Below, in pieces: positions 45,890-56,972 of a stretch of 64,000 nucleotides of DNA. The stretch spans positions 93,773,377-93,837,376 of the forward strand of contig OX375878.1 in NCBI GenBank assembly GCA_947359465.1. The letters run 5' to 3'. The DNA is from Metellina segmentata (taxonomy: Eukaryota > Arthropoda > Arachnida > Araneae > Tetragnathidae). The notes under the pieces are model-generated. The model was not told the DNA's origin. It saw only the letters and a program-made list of their open reading frames with translations, and made no database searches. Each line of letters opens with the position of its first letter. Position 1 is the stretch's first letter. A program made the translations under genes and the position numbers.

Positions 45890-46640
45890 CAACTTTGACT
45901 TTCTTGACCAATAAAATCCCTCCAATGGATTCTATTCTAAGTAAATGATCAATAGTAACTTTTCAAGGGGTTCTATCTTGAGGAAATGAGGAATCGCACC
46001 CGAGCGAATTATCCCAAAGGACTTTTAGAGGAAGGAAACGAGGAGTGGAATTTATCCATAGGATTCTATTCTTAGAAGAGGAGCGACATAATGTTTCCAA
46101 ATAATTTTATTCAACGGAACGAAGCAATAAAAACTTGCCAAGGATTCTATTCTAAGGAAATGAGCAATAGAAACTTTCCAAATGATTACATTCTAAGGAA
46201 AGGAGCGGCAAAATCTTTCAAAGAATTCCTATCAAAGGTGACTGGATTGTGCTTTATGGTGTGCAAGGGCCATTTTTGGCCATCTATCCAAAGGAACGAA
46301 GCAATAAAACTTTCCCAAGGTTTCTATTCCAAGTAAATGGGGAATCAAATCTTTCCAAGGAATTCTGTTCTGAAGAAATGATGAATGGAATCTTCCTAGA
46401 GGATTTTATTCTTAGGTAGTTAATTAACGTCACACTAGAGCAACACAACTATATTCTAAGGAAAAGAGCAATATAATCTTCCAAAGTATTCTGTTCAAAG
46501 GAACGAAACAATAGAATATTTCTATGGATTCTATTCTAAGTAAAAAGGAGCAACTTTTCTATCTACCAAATGAGCCATTAGAATTTTACCAATGGTTTTT
46601 ACTCTACAGAATGCGCCAATAGAATCTTTCACGGTTGGTT
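45890..46640. repeat. Degenerate minisatellite, about 42-46-bp units
   Basis: Roughly 15 units share ggattctattctaaggaaat, gagcaatagaa and ctttccaa. A SINE 3' scrap (gtagttaattaacgtcacac, 46414-46447) lies inside, flanked by attcttag and attctaag, which may be its target duplication. Similar wording recurs weakly at 44590-44760. Confidence 0.8.
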
Positions 46641-46750
46641 AATGAATCCATTGATTCTTTAGAAAGATGTGGTTATTTGATTATTATGTATGTTGTGGGG
46701 TGAAAGCCACACTACACTATTCGGAAATCTCATGACGCTCAAAGGGTTAA
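46639..46750. mobile_element. Short TTAA-flanked MITE, second family, copy 2
   Basis: 112 bp between TTAA (46639-46642) and TTAA (46747-46750). Shares ctttagaaagatgtggttat and cacactacactattcggaaa with copy 1. The end reads inward ttaaccctttgagcgtcatg. Both copies follow the same type of minisatellite, so a segmental duplication is also possible. Confidence 0.65.
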
Positions 46751-47987
46751 AATTTTCCCCACTTCTGTTTGACTAAGTCTAAAAAAAAAAAAAAAAACTT
46801 CAACATAAATGAACGAGAGGCAGGACATATTTTTCTTCCTCACAAAGAACACAGAAATAATGTATCTGAAAACTCACATTTGTTGATACATATGAATATA
46901 CGTAAATAGATCTTCTGGATCACGAAAAAATTACTATTGTTATATAAACACAACTATGAAATAAGCTTAAAAAGAATATGGGACAGTATTCGAAAGGAAT
47001 GAATTACCAACCATTCTTCACGGAACGGGCACACAATCACGAACGAATTCTCATTCCTATTCAAATTCCAACTTAAATATTTATTTGAAGGGGAAAATAT
47101 ATTTTGCAGCACGTGTTTGAATAATTTATTTTCATGCCTAATGCGAAACAATACCATTTTTCGAGTTGCAATTCCATAATATAAGAAATTATTCAGATTA
47201 ATTATTCAATATGTTCGTTCTTACAAACATTATGCTCCAATTTGCTTCAAATTATGTCAGTTATAAAACGTACACGACGGCTAGCTAAATTGTTGTAGTG
47301 TTTGTTCTAAAAATTTCGTTCAGCGTTAACCCATTAATTTGTTAAATGTACAAAAAAACATTAAGACAAACCATGTCTACGACTAAGTTCTATTTCTCAT
47401 ATGATTCGTGCATTCTTGAGTTCATGTAATATTTATTGTATTTCTTAAATGCATGAAAAAGTACCGAAAGAACGTGTTGCGTTCTATTATATCCATGAGA
47501 TAAAATGCATAAATTACTAAATAGAAATATTGAAAAAAAAGAAAGTATGCCCTAAATACATTCACAAACTATTGACTGTATGATAAAACCTTTTTATTTA
47601 CAACACATCTACTTTCACTAACAGAGGTCGTGACTGTAAAATTAGGCTTCCATGAGTCATTAAAAATATTTACATTAAAGCATGGTATATATAGTCGACG
47701 TAAAGATAGTTGATAAATTCTAAAATTCCAAGAAAACAAGGTCTAAAGATATATTTTTAAATTTTGTCACGAAAGAAAAACAATTTATTATCTAAGAAAA
47801 AAATATTTTTGTTAAGGAAAAAATATATTTTTTAAGACAAAAATTTATTCTTTAACAAAAAAAATTATTAAAATATGTATCAAAATATTTTTCTTACATA
47901 AACAAAGTATATAGGAAGAAATATAAAATTAATTAAAAAACAAAATGATTGTTGCCACAGTAGGTGTCTAAAGAATAAAACAATGGC
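46751..47987. other. No gene recognised; AT-rich
   Basis: A poly-A run lies at about 46781-46797. 47760-47900 holds repeated aaaaatattttt/aagaaaaa wording typical of low complexity. Confidence 0.45.
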
Positions 47988-48092
47988 AATTAATTAACGT
48001 CGCATAAGGTGATGGTTCGGGATCAATCCCCAAAGAAAAGATCCTAACACAACACCAAGTAATTTTGAATCACAGTCAGATGAAGAGAATGA
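47988..48092 (-). repeat. SINE fragment, type B 3' half
   Basis: Contains ttaattaacgtcgcat, ggttcgggatcaatcccc and gaatcacagtcagatgaaga. A deletion removed the gcactggagcaacac part. Confidence 0.7.
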
Positions 48093-48441
48093 AACTAAAT
48101 TAATTAAAATGCAAACAGACTGCTGCCAAAACTGAAATCCAAGAAATAAAAATAATTAATTAAAATGCTAACTGACTGTTGCCACAACTGGCGCCAAAAG
48201 AACAAAACAAAAATTAATTTTGAATGCATACTGACGATTCTCTACAAGCTAAAACATGAATGTGTGAACAACATAAACACAAAATAATTCACTCACTAAA
48301 ACTATTTAGCACGAGGGACACTAAACACAAGGAAATTATATTTTAACAACAATAGCTCACAAGAACACTAAATATTTTAAATCAGTATACAAACACCGGC
48401 CACGTTCGTTTGAAACACGCCTGTTATAACAAACGAACTTT
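48093..48441. other. No gene recognised; weak repeat
   Basis: Three loose copies of taattaaaatgcaaactgac...gttgccacaactg occur between about 47940 and 48240. Nothing else. Confidence 0.45.
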
Positions 48442-48710
48442 TTAACCCTTTTGATGATTGCCTACATAATGTATCTCGTCATTGGCAAAACTGATCAGGT
48501 ATTGATGGACAAGTTATCTCGTCCTTCAAGACTATCGACGAGTATCAACGAGTTATCTCGTCCTTCTTTTGTCTATGATTAGATGAAAGCAGATCTTGAT
48601 ATCGTCGTCAAAAATTGGCAATATCTGGATGAATGAGGTACCACGTCTTTAGCAAAATTGGCCAGATCTTGATGCACAAGATATCTCGTCAAAACCACTT
48701 GTTGGGTTAA
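48442..48710. mobile_element. TTAA-flanked MITE with internal GAGATATCTCGTC units
   Basis: TTAA at 48442-48445 and 48707-48710. The right end read inward is ttaacccaacaagtggtttt, then gacgagatatc; the left is ttaacccttttgatgattgc. The interior holds about four 45-60-bp units with gttatctcgtccttc and ccagatcttgat, related to the satellite at 11.9-14.4 kb. Confidence 0.85.
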
Positions 48711-48721
48711 TGCATGGGGTG

Positions 48722-51222
48722 ATATATTTTTCAAGATTGTACTCCTTACTTTATCTGGCATATAACGAAGTACAAAGCTCTAGGAGTGTTATCACTTACG
48801 AGAGTAAATTAACTACAAAGTCACTCATGTTCTTGGATATCCTTGATCCTCATAAAATTCAAGAAATCTCATAATTACAAAAATATTGAAAAAATAATCG
48901 TTAGGATGGTAATGAAACAAAATTAAGCATCTATTTCACAACTACAATTCTACCAAAAAAAGAAAAACGAACATTAATGTAGGAAAAATAAAATTATGTA
49001 GGATATTAATATAACATATATAAAATTTTCAAGATCATACACCTTGCTGTAACTGGCGAAAAATAAAGCTTCAGGAGAGTTATAGGATGATAATGAACTT
49101 CGAGAGTAAACTTATTGCACAAAGTTACTCATATTTCGGGATATCCTTGATCCTCATAAAAGTCAAGAAATCTTATAAATACAAAAACATTGAAAAAATA
49201 ATCGTTAGGATGATAATGAAACAAAACTAAGCATCTATTTCACAACTACAATTCTACCAAAAAAAGAAAAACGAACATTAATGTAGGAAAAATAAAATTA
49301 TATAGGACTAGCAAAATACCCGACCTTACTCGGTTTGAATTGGTTTACTCTAGATTGAAGAGATAATCAAAATATATAATGACTTAAGTTTTTTGTAGAA
49401 TAAAAATTTATTTTAACACCTTTCGCCATCTTTATATTTTCTACAGCTTACTTTGGACACAAATCCTACACATGCATATCCATTCATGTAATACATTTCA
49501 CATACATCGCACAATTGCTGTATGACAAAGCTACAAAATGAAGAAAGGTGATACTAAGGTTACTACTATAAAAGACGATTTATAGGAAGATTTGGAATTC
49601 CCTTTCTTAAGTTCTTTTCATGTTCAACTCAATTAATTAAAATTACGATTTACGGCGAGTGCTCTCGCACTCATAGTCAACAAAACAATATTTTTTTACT
49701 TGTGGCACTCTTGCCTCCGGTATGCGATATTGTGAAATTTTGCAGTCTTCTCCCGTCATTATGACAACGAATTTTTTAATGTTTGAAAAGTTCTAGTTCG
49801 GGATTTTTAAACATTATTATTCTTTCAATAACGCCAATTATTCTTTCAATGACGGCATTATTCTTTCAATAATGGCATTATTCTTTCAATAACGGCATTA
49901 TTCTTTAAATAACGGCATTATTCTTTAAATAACGGCATTATTCTTTCAACATTGGCATAACTACACTTAAAATTTACTGAAAATTTATACTAACTTACCC
50001 AACATTTTTAAGTCTAATACTTTGTGGTGCTGTTGCGTGTGATGAGAAGGAAAACACATTTATTAAAATAATAAGTATTTAAAACAGGAAACAGCAAAAT
50101 AAAAGATGTCGCAAAAAATTGTTCTAAAGATATTAATTTGTGATTCAATTTTATCTCTTGATCTCGCACAGTTGCCACAACTTACAACTAAAAGCGTACA
50201 AAATTTAGAAACGTGAAATTAATTCAGAGCGAAAGAACCAGAAAATATCACTGCTCGCGCGATCTTGTTCATTCTCGTTTCGTTGAAAAATATCGTCTGT
50301 CCCAAATATTCGGAAATCGTTTTCATTGCGCAAAGAATAAAAATAAGACTCGAAATAAATGAAGTATCAGAGATGAAATTCCATAAAAAAAATAATTTTT
50401 TGAAGAATAATTACTTTTTTAGCAGTACTGGTAAAGCAATCGAAGTAATCGTAATATTCAATAGACATTCCAATTTTTCCAAAACTACCAAATTATGGTT
50501 GATTTAAGTAAACTTACTCAGGTGTTTTAGCATGAAACTCACCTAAATATAACAATAAAGAAATGTTTAATATTGCATCCACTAAACTAATAGATAATGT
50601 ATAAAATAAAATACACTGCAATCAAATATCTGGAATACAATTCATGTGATGTCTACACAAACACACAAACACAAAATCGAGCATAGAACAGAAAGACGGA
50701 CAGACAGACTTTCGCAACCAATGCCACTCTCTAAATGAAGATAAGTACTCACTGCATGCAAATTTCCATGAAAATATCTTAAATTGTGTGGACGTGTATA
50801 GGGCACAACATACAGACAGACAGACACCAAACGAGAAAATGGCGGATTCGGCATCAGAAGGGTCCAAAACGGATAGAAAACTTGAAATGGGTCGAAAATA
50901 TTGAATGTACAAACAAACACTCCATTCTTATTTATATAGATATTAATATAGCATGTATAAAATTTTCAAGATCGTACTCTTTGCTTTAACTGGCGAAGAA
51001 CAAAGCTTCAGGAGAGTTATCAATTACGAGAGTAAACTAATTGCACAAAGTTACTCAAATTTTGGGATATCCTTAATCCTTATAAAAGTCAAGAAATCTT
51101 ATAAATACAAAAATATTGAAAATATAATCGTTAGGATGGTAATGAAACAAATTAAGCATCTATTGCACAACTACAATTCGATCAAAAAAAGAGAAACGAA
51201 CATTGATATAAGTACCTAAAAC
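48722..51222. repeat. Three-unit tandem repeat of about 290 bp, split by a Helitron
   Basis: Unit 1 is 48722-49003, unit 2 49004-49307 and unit 3 50941-51222. Each has tttttcaagatygtactcc-like sequence, gagagttatc, gatatccttgatcctcataa and ttaggatggtaatgaaac. Unit 3 was separated from unit 2 by the Helitron at 49308-50940. Unit 1 starts just past the TTAA MITE. Confidence 0.88.
49308..50940 (-). mobile_element. Helitron of 1.6 kb, with empty site preserved next to it
   Basis: On the minus strand it starts TCTATATAAATAAGAATGGA and ends with a short hairpin (ccga...tcgg) followed by gtattttgCTAG. It sits between host A (49307) and host T (50941), with no duplication, as Helitrons do. Removing it restores TAGGATATTAATAT, exactly the sequence at 48999-49012 in the neighbouring repeat unit. 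No Rep/helicase is visible, so it is non-autonomous. A 20-bp repeat (cggcattattctttcaataa), about seven copies, lies at 49808-49950. The minus-strand frame at 50622-50912 near its 5' end is of unknown meaning. Confidence 0.92.
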
Positions 51223-52032
51223 CATAATAAATGTCGAACGACAATACCTCAGCTTTCATAAAACCAGAAGAGACGTCAACATTTGAGTGCGTGTTCTTCA
51301 ACGTCGTTTTAACATGTATGGAATAGATATGATCAAGCGTTTTCCTCAATGCTAATGATGTCAAGAAAAATTGTTCCCAACTAAGTCATACCCATTTCAA
51401 GCATTTCCAATTCATTACCCTACGTGACAGACAGTCGTGGTATGTGCGTTACAACAGCAAATATATCATTTGACAGTGAGGAGGTTCTTTTGTTTATTGC
51501 TACTGAGCCCCCTGTTGACGAGAATCGGTGACTGTTGTGTTGGGATTTCATTGTTTCTGTTAGGGTAAGTGTTATGCATTTAGGAAGCTATTTGCTGTTT
51601 GTTTTCCAAACAGACCGCGTCACCAATAGTGACGATCCGAAAACTGAAAGTTGTTGACAAATGGGCGATGAATGCACTCTAAACAATATCTCCATAAAAC
51701 ATCGTTTCTGTTTTTTCTACGGATATGTAATTTTTTTGGAAGATATGTGGGTTTTGTTTTCGCTTTTCAGTACAATGGAAATCTCTTGAGATATAAAGGT
51801 TTCACGTCGCTAGGTCATAAGAAAAATATGTTTTCCAGTTGCAGAAAACAAGTGAAAATGTGAGCATGGATGGATTTGATGTTTGTTTCTGCAAACTATT
51901 CAGCCGACGTCTCTTTTTTAACCCAATGGTCAGTTGTGTAAAAGCTTCAGAATATGACTAACAAAAAAAAAACAAGATGGTAAAATTAGACCGAGCAATT
52001 TACGTGTAGAAAAACAATCATCTCCCATTAGG
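51223..52032. other. No gene recognised; possible splice donor at 51562
   Basis: The plus strand has ttag/ggtaagtg near 51560 after a somewhat less AT-rich 100 bp. This might be a 5' exon, but no coding frame or second signal supports it. Confidence 0.25.
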
Positions 52033-52149
52033 TAATGGTGATGGTAATTTTAATAAACGTCGTACTAGAACAACACAACGGGCTATTGACGACGGTCCGG
52101 GATCAATCCCTTAAGGGAAGGATCCGAGCACAACACCTCGTAATTTTGA
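52033..52149 (-). repeat. SINE, headless type A fragment
   Basis: Tail ggtaatggtgatggtaattt, 3' end gtcgtactagaacaacacaa and start of the central domain to cacctcgtaattttga. It ends exactly at the TA where the Tc1 derivative begins. The rest of the SINE is not found on the other side. Confidence 0.85.
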
Positions 52150-52717
52150 TAACACCTCTACAATAATGGACCGGACTGCATGATGTGATGGTATAAGGGA
52201 AGTAATACATGCTTTAATAGGGGGAATAGTTCCCCACGTGGTGCAATTGCACTAGCAACCCTTCTGGGCATACTTCAACAAGGTTTTGATACACAGCTAT
52301 GGGTATTTGTGTGTCATTCCTGCTACGAAAATATCGCCAGCTCAGCTGTAGATTTCGGACGTGGTTCCCTGGTCCGTAAGCGTCGCTCTAACTCGTCCCA
52401 CAAAAGTTCTATGGGGTTGAGGTCGGAACTCTGAGCAGGCCAGCGAAGACGTTTTACATCCATATATTGATACCACTGCTTGACAGGGGCTGTAACATGA
52501 CATGGATCGTCCTGGTAGTAACATTCGTCCATTCCATAAAATTGCCAGAGCGTAGGAATAACTCGATTGTCCAAAAAGTTCATGTTGACATCAGCGTTGA
52601 ATTTACCAGGAAGAACATGCAAAGGTCCCAAGCCATAGCACGAAAAACGTCCACAAACAAGCAATCGGATTTTATACAAATACGCTGGCGTTCGGTCCAT
52701 TATCGTAGGGTAGTTTA
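52150..52717 (-). mobile_element. Tc1 deletion derivative, copy 2
   Basis: Element about 52152-52715 between TA dinucleotides. The ends, inverse cggtccattatcgtagggta and ctctacaataatggaccgga, are inverted repeats like those of the 10.6-kb copy. As there, the terminal repeat runs straight into the middle of the transposase. A stretch near the end (ggggaatagttccccacgtg) is absent from copy 1. Confidence 0.88.
52323..52700 (-). pseudogene. Tc1-type transposase, C-terminal half
   Basis: 125-residue frame with VCGRFSCYGLGPLHVLPG, LDNRVIPTLWQFYGMDE, a shortened second-D motif (YYQDDPCHVTAP) and SSDLNPIELLWDELERRLR carrying the third acidic residue. The first catalytic D and the DNA-binding part are missing. 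The start ATG at 52700 lies at the terminal repeat and is not the ancestral start. It cannot be active, but the frame is less damaged than in copy 1. Confidence 0.85.
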
Positions 52718-54393
52718 TATGTATTGAAGGGTAACTTCACATACAAAATACAAATCAACTTTCGAAAAGTATATATTCTCATGCAGTCTAGTTTTAAGAA
52801 TTGTATAACACTTTTTCACTATCTACGATATATTAATTTTCCTCCCAAAATGGTACCCAAGTGCTCAATGCAAAATATCGCTGCTCAGCATGGAACTATA
52901 GAAGGAAAACCGGAACCTCCTCTGTAGCATAAATTTTTAATGTGCAATAAAAGAAATAAAGGTAAAAATTTACTAAATTGCGCAATCTGGCAACCCTTCT
53001 GTCCAGAACTTTTTTTGTAAACGAACAGACATCAGTTGTCGCATCCGAATATTTCCACTGATTAAACATTTCTACAATTCTCAATAAAACTAGCTTAATT
53101 TAAATAAAAAGCAGAATTACCTCTTCTAAAATCTTCCCTTGTCATAGTTTTTCACCTCAAAACTCGAACAGCTTTCGCTAAACCCCTCTTACGGTGGTTG
53201 TAACAATCAAGATCTTTTTAGTTACATGTGCGCACCAAATTTCTAAGAGTATTTCCATTAAAATGTGATGCATTTAGATAGTTATTCTAAGCGGATTGGT
53301 TTTACTCTTCAAGATTTACCAATCGACCTGTTTTTTGTGAAGGAAAAGAAGTTAGATCCTTTTTGCTTCCAACGTTTTCTAATGTAATTTCTTTATCTGG
53401 ATAGCCAATACAATACCTGAATCAGAACCATTGCGTCAAGGAATAATTTGAAACAATTGGTTCTTGCACAACCTTTGTCGATGATTATAGAACTTGGAAT
53501 ACTTCCAAGTTTTACATTTCATAGTTGTCATATATTGGTACTTTAAAATTCTTGACATTGAACCTCCAGATTAGTTTTTATAAAAAGGAATATTTTCTAT
53601 CACACATAGGTAATGTTTTGTCCAAAGCTTACCTTTATTCCAAAACTAAGAGGAACAGAAATATCGATTGAATAGGTGCCTGAAAACTGTAAAATCAATA
53701 TTATATTTCTGTGACATCTCATTTTATAGTTGATACCGGGAAAATCATAACCGTTATACATAAGTAATTCATATCCCAAAGTGTGTCTTAATAATTTATA
53801 AAATCACTTATAAAAGTTCTTAGCACGTCGTCTGGATTCTGGTCTCTAAGAATAAACCTTATTAGACATGTCTGGACAAAGTCATATAAAATCAGACAAC
53901 CACGTACGTACATAAAAGATATCAACGAAAAACCCATATAAACCGGAAAGAACAAAACACAAAAAGCGAAGTTTCTTGAAACTATGAAGTTATCTCCAAA
54001 AAAAAAAACACAATGCACTTATTCCACTGCAAGCAGCGATAAAGAAATGAAAATAAAATTAAAATCAAAAAGAGGAAGACAGCCTTGAGGTTGGAAAAGA
54101 CAACCTCACGTTTACGATAGGCGTACAAAGTTACGACTTTTCCTCCTTTTTGAAGCACTTTCACTTTTCCCTTTCGCTGTGATGGAAGAGAATAAATCCC
54201 CCAGATATCGCAAACCAACGTCGCGTTGCCGTCTCCTGAGGAATTTTCATTGTTTTTTCTATCGTTATTTAACTTTACCAAATTTTAGAGTGATCTTTGC
54301 TTTTTGGAAGATCTTGAGCGGGATTGGTGTTTGGTTATTGGAATCAAAATTCCGTTATTGATCGAAGTATGTAGTCGGGAGTTACACAGAAAC
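52718..54393. other. No gene recognised; AT-rich
   Basis: Frames at 53788-54281 overlap on both strands without a recognisable domain. No repeat structure was seen. Confidence 0.4.
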
Positions 54394-54528
54394 TGCTGTA
54401 GACCGTCCGGAACCGATCCCGAAGGGAAGGATCCAAGGACACCTCGTCATTTCGAAACAACACTGTTAGATGACGAAGTCAGAACCTCAGCTGTGAGCTT
54501 TTTCTCCAAGAATACTTTTTGATCTCAC
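54394..54528 (-). repeat. SINE with third head (type C), copy 2
   Basis: Plus strand: gaccgtccggaaccgatccc, ggacacctcgtcatttcgaa, then ctcagctgtgag and caagaatactttttgatct. The last part matches the head of the copy at 11544-11718. The 3' tail is missing. Confidence 0.7.
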
Positions 54529-54705
54529 AAGCTACATTAGATGTCAGAGAAGTCTCAATGAAGTCCGCATTGATAAAAAACAACTATTAGTCAAAATAGG
54601 ACAGTTTCGATTTTTAGTTTTCTTGATGTTTCTTTAAGAAAAACTTTTAAAACAAATTATATATCATTGTATTTTCGAATTATATTCAACAGTTTTTATC
54701 CTTCT

Positions 54706-55400
54706 TCCCTTTTACTACATCTGTAACAAGCCTACACTCTTATCGAAATATTGGGTGTAGGAAGACGTTTTACAGCGAGTTTGGTATGACACGTCTACTG
54801 CAAAATAGCATACCAATCAGTACACCGCGTTTGTTTCATGTGATAGAAACTGTTTTAGAGGTATCAAAAGGCTTAGAGGTATTCCCTTTAGAGGTATTCC
54901 CAAAAGGTTTTAGAGGTATTCCCTTTTACTACATCTGTAACAAGCCTACACTCTTATCGAAATATTGGGTGTAGGAAGACGTTTTACAGCGAGTTTGGTA
55001 TGACACGTCTACTGCAAAATAGCATACCAATCAGTACACCGCGTTTGTTTCATGTGATAGAAACTGTTTTAGAGGTATCAAAAGGCTTAGAGGTATTCCC
55101 TTTAGAGGTATTCCCAAAAGGTTTTAGAGGTATTCCCTTTTACTACATCTGTAACATGTGATAGAAACTGTTTTAGAGGTATCAAAAGGCTTAGAGGTAT
55201 TCCCCTTAGAGGTATTCCCAAAAGGTTTTAGAGGTATTCCCTTTTACTACATCTGTAACAAGCCTACACTCTTATCGAAATATTGGGTGTAGGAAGACGT
55301 TTTACAGCGAGTTTTGTATGACACGTCTACTGCAAAATAGCATACCAATCAGTACACCGCGTTTGTGTCATGTGATAGAAATCGTTTTAGAGGTATCAAA
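54706..55400 (+). repeat. Tandem copies of the 5' end of a mariner
   Basis: The stretch containing the terminus ttgggtgtaggaagacgttt occurs at 54751, 54965 and 55283. Units carry atgacacgtctactgcaaaa and gtttcatgtgatagaaact and end in ttttagaggtattccc repeats. Spacing is 214 and 318 bp; the second includes an extra partial unit. Only the last unit leads into the transposase. Confidence 0.88.
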
Positions 55401-56530
55401 CCGACGCAGAAGCTAGGAAAAAAGTGAACGTAAAGTTGAAATTTTGAAGGTGAAAGATGTCATACGATAAGACATTTATTCGTCACTGTATTCGTTACGA
55501 ATTTCACCAGCACAAAAGTGCTGAAAAAGCTTGTCAATCAATTTGTTCTGTTTTGAGGGAGATTATCGTATTGAAAAGCACATGTGAGTATTAGTTTCGA
55601 CGTTTTAAAGATGGCGATTTTGAGGTTAGCGATCGACAACGTAGCGGCGCTCCACTGCAGACTAGCCATAACGATTTGCAAACACTTCTCGATAAAGATG
55701 CATCTCAAACGCAAAATGAACTTGCTGAACAGTTAGGAGTATCACAAAAAACGATTTCTAATCGTTTACATGCAATGGGAAAGATTCAGAAGGCAGGAAA
55801 ATGGGTGCCACATGCTTGAAGTGCGTGAATCTGCTAAACAGGCAACGCAGAAAATCTTGTAGAAAATCGTGACAGGAGATGAAAATGGATCTGTTATGAC
55901 AGTCCGAAAAGCAAAAAATATTGGGTGAACCCCGGCGAAGAAACAACATCAACACCGAAAAAGAAATTCACTGCAAAAAAGTTCTCCTATGCATCTGGTG
56001 GGATATGAAGAGAGTACTCTAATACGAATTGCTGGATACCGGTGTAAGTGTAACTGCTGAACGCTAAAAACAACAATTGCTGCGATTACAGCAGGAAATC
56101 GATCGAAAACGTCCGTTTACTGGCAAAGTTTTGCGGCCCGTCAAATTGCTCCATGACAATGCACGGCTGCATGTTGCAAAAGTGGTCCAGGACACATTAG
56201 TAACGCTTGGCTGGGAAGTTTTGGATTATCCGGCGTATAGCCCCGACATAGCCCCTTCGGACTACCATTTGTTTCGGTCTATGCATAATTCCTTGTCTTC
56301 TGTAAACTTCCGGACAGTGGACGACGTACGAAAATGGGTTGACGACTTCATTGTGTCAACAGAGGAATCTTTCTGCACTGCTGGCATCCATGAACTAAAT
56401 GACCGATGGCAGAAGGTATTAGATAATGATGGAGATTATTTCGATGAATAAAAGTATTATATATTATCAGCTCTAAATTACATATTCATTTCTTTGACAT
56501 ATACTTTAAAACTTCTTACTATACCTGATA
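55281..56530 (+). mobile_element. DD34D mariner element, decayed
   Basis: Element 55283-56528 (1,246 bp), TA on both sides. The left end ttgggtgtaggaagacgttt and inverse right end tcaggtatagtaagaagttt are diverged inverted repeats. Length and target fit the mariner family. Confidence 0.8.
55457..56451 (+). pseudogene. mariner (DD34D) transposase pseudogene
   Basis: The frame starts MSYDKTFIRHCIRYEF and has an in-frame stop after the first helix-turn-helix. It resumes with FRRFKDGDFEVSDRQRSGAP and LGVSQKTISNRL. The first acidic motif is GDEKW-like (about 55880), and the best stretch is 56077-56451, with HDNARLH and YSPDIAPSDYHLF. The second and third D are 34 residues apart, as in Mos1-type mariners. 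Several stops and frameshifts (for example near 55816 and 56068) make it inactive. Confidence 0.9.
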
Positions 56531-56540
56531 TATTTGAATC

Positions 56541-56680
56541 ACAGTGGAGCAGAGTCGAAGGGTCAAGTGGGTTTATAAGATCGAAACCCGATACAACCAA
56601 AGAACGACGTGTACGTGGGGGCTGGTGCACTTCAAATCTGTCGTAGTTTCAACTATCCTCACGTTCATGTGGTGTGGATG
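56541..56680 (+). repeat. SINE, type B 5' half
   Basis: Head remnant (gatcgaaacccgatacaacc, aaagaacgacgtgtacgtgg), gctggtgcacttcaaatctg and the start of the central domain. It stops where an oppositely oriented SINE begins. Confidence 0.75.
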
Positions 56681-56972
56681 GTACATAGATAGGTAAGTTA
56701 ATTAACGTCGGACCGGAACAATACAACGGGCAATCGGTGACGATCCGGAATCAATCCCTAAGGGAAAGATCCAAGGACACCGCTTCGTTATTTTGAACCG
56801 CGGTCAGATGACGAGGTCACACCTAAGCTGGCACCAACACTCATCTAACGTCCACACCAAGCCAACATGATAATATCACGGCAGATTTATTGTACACTAG
56901 GCCCCGACCTACCCGACGGTCTTTGGTTGTGTCTAGTATCGAACTCGCAGCCATCAGGTTGCTCAGTCCCGA
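56681..56972 (-). repeat. SINE, type B, near full length
   Basis: Tail ataggtaagttaattaacg, 3' end (acaacgggcaatcggtgacg), central domain and B head (gacggtctttggttgtgtct, atcgaactcgcagcc). Confidence 0.82.

Noticed and set aside
51540..51570. First exon with donor ggtaagtg
   Set aside because: A lone donor match without other support; kept only as a remark on the spacer.
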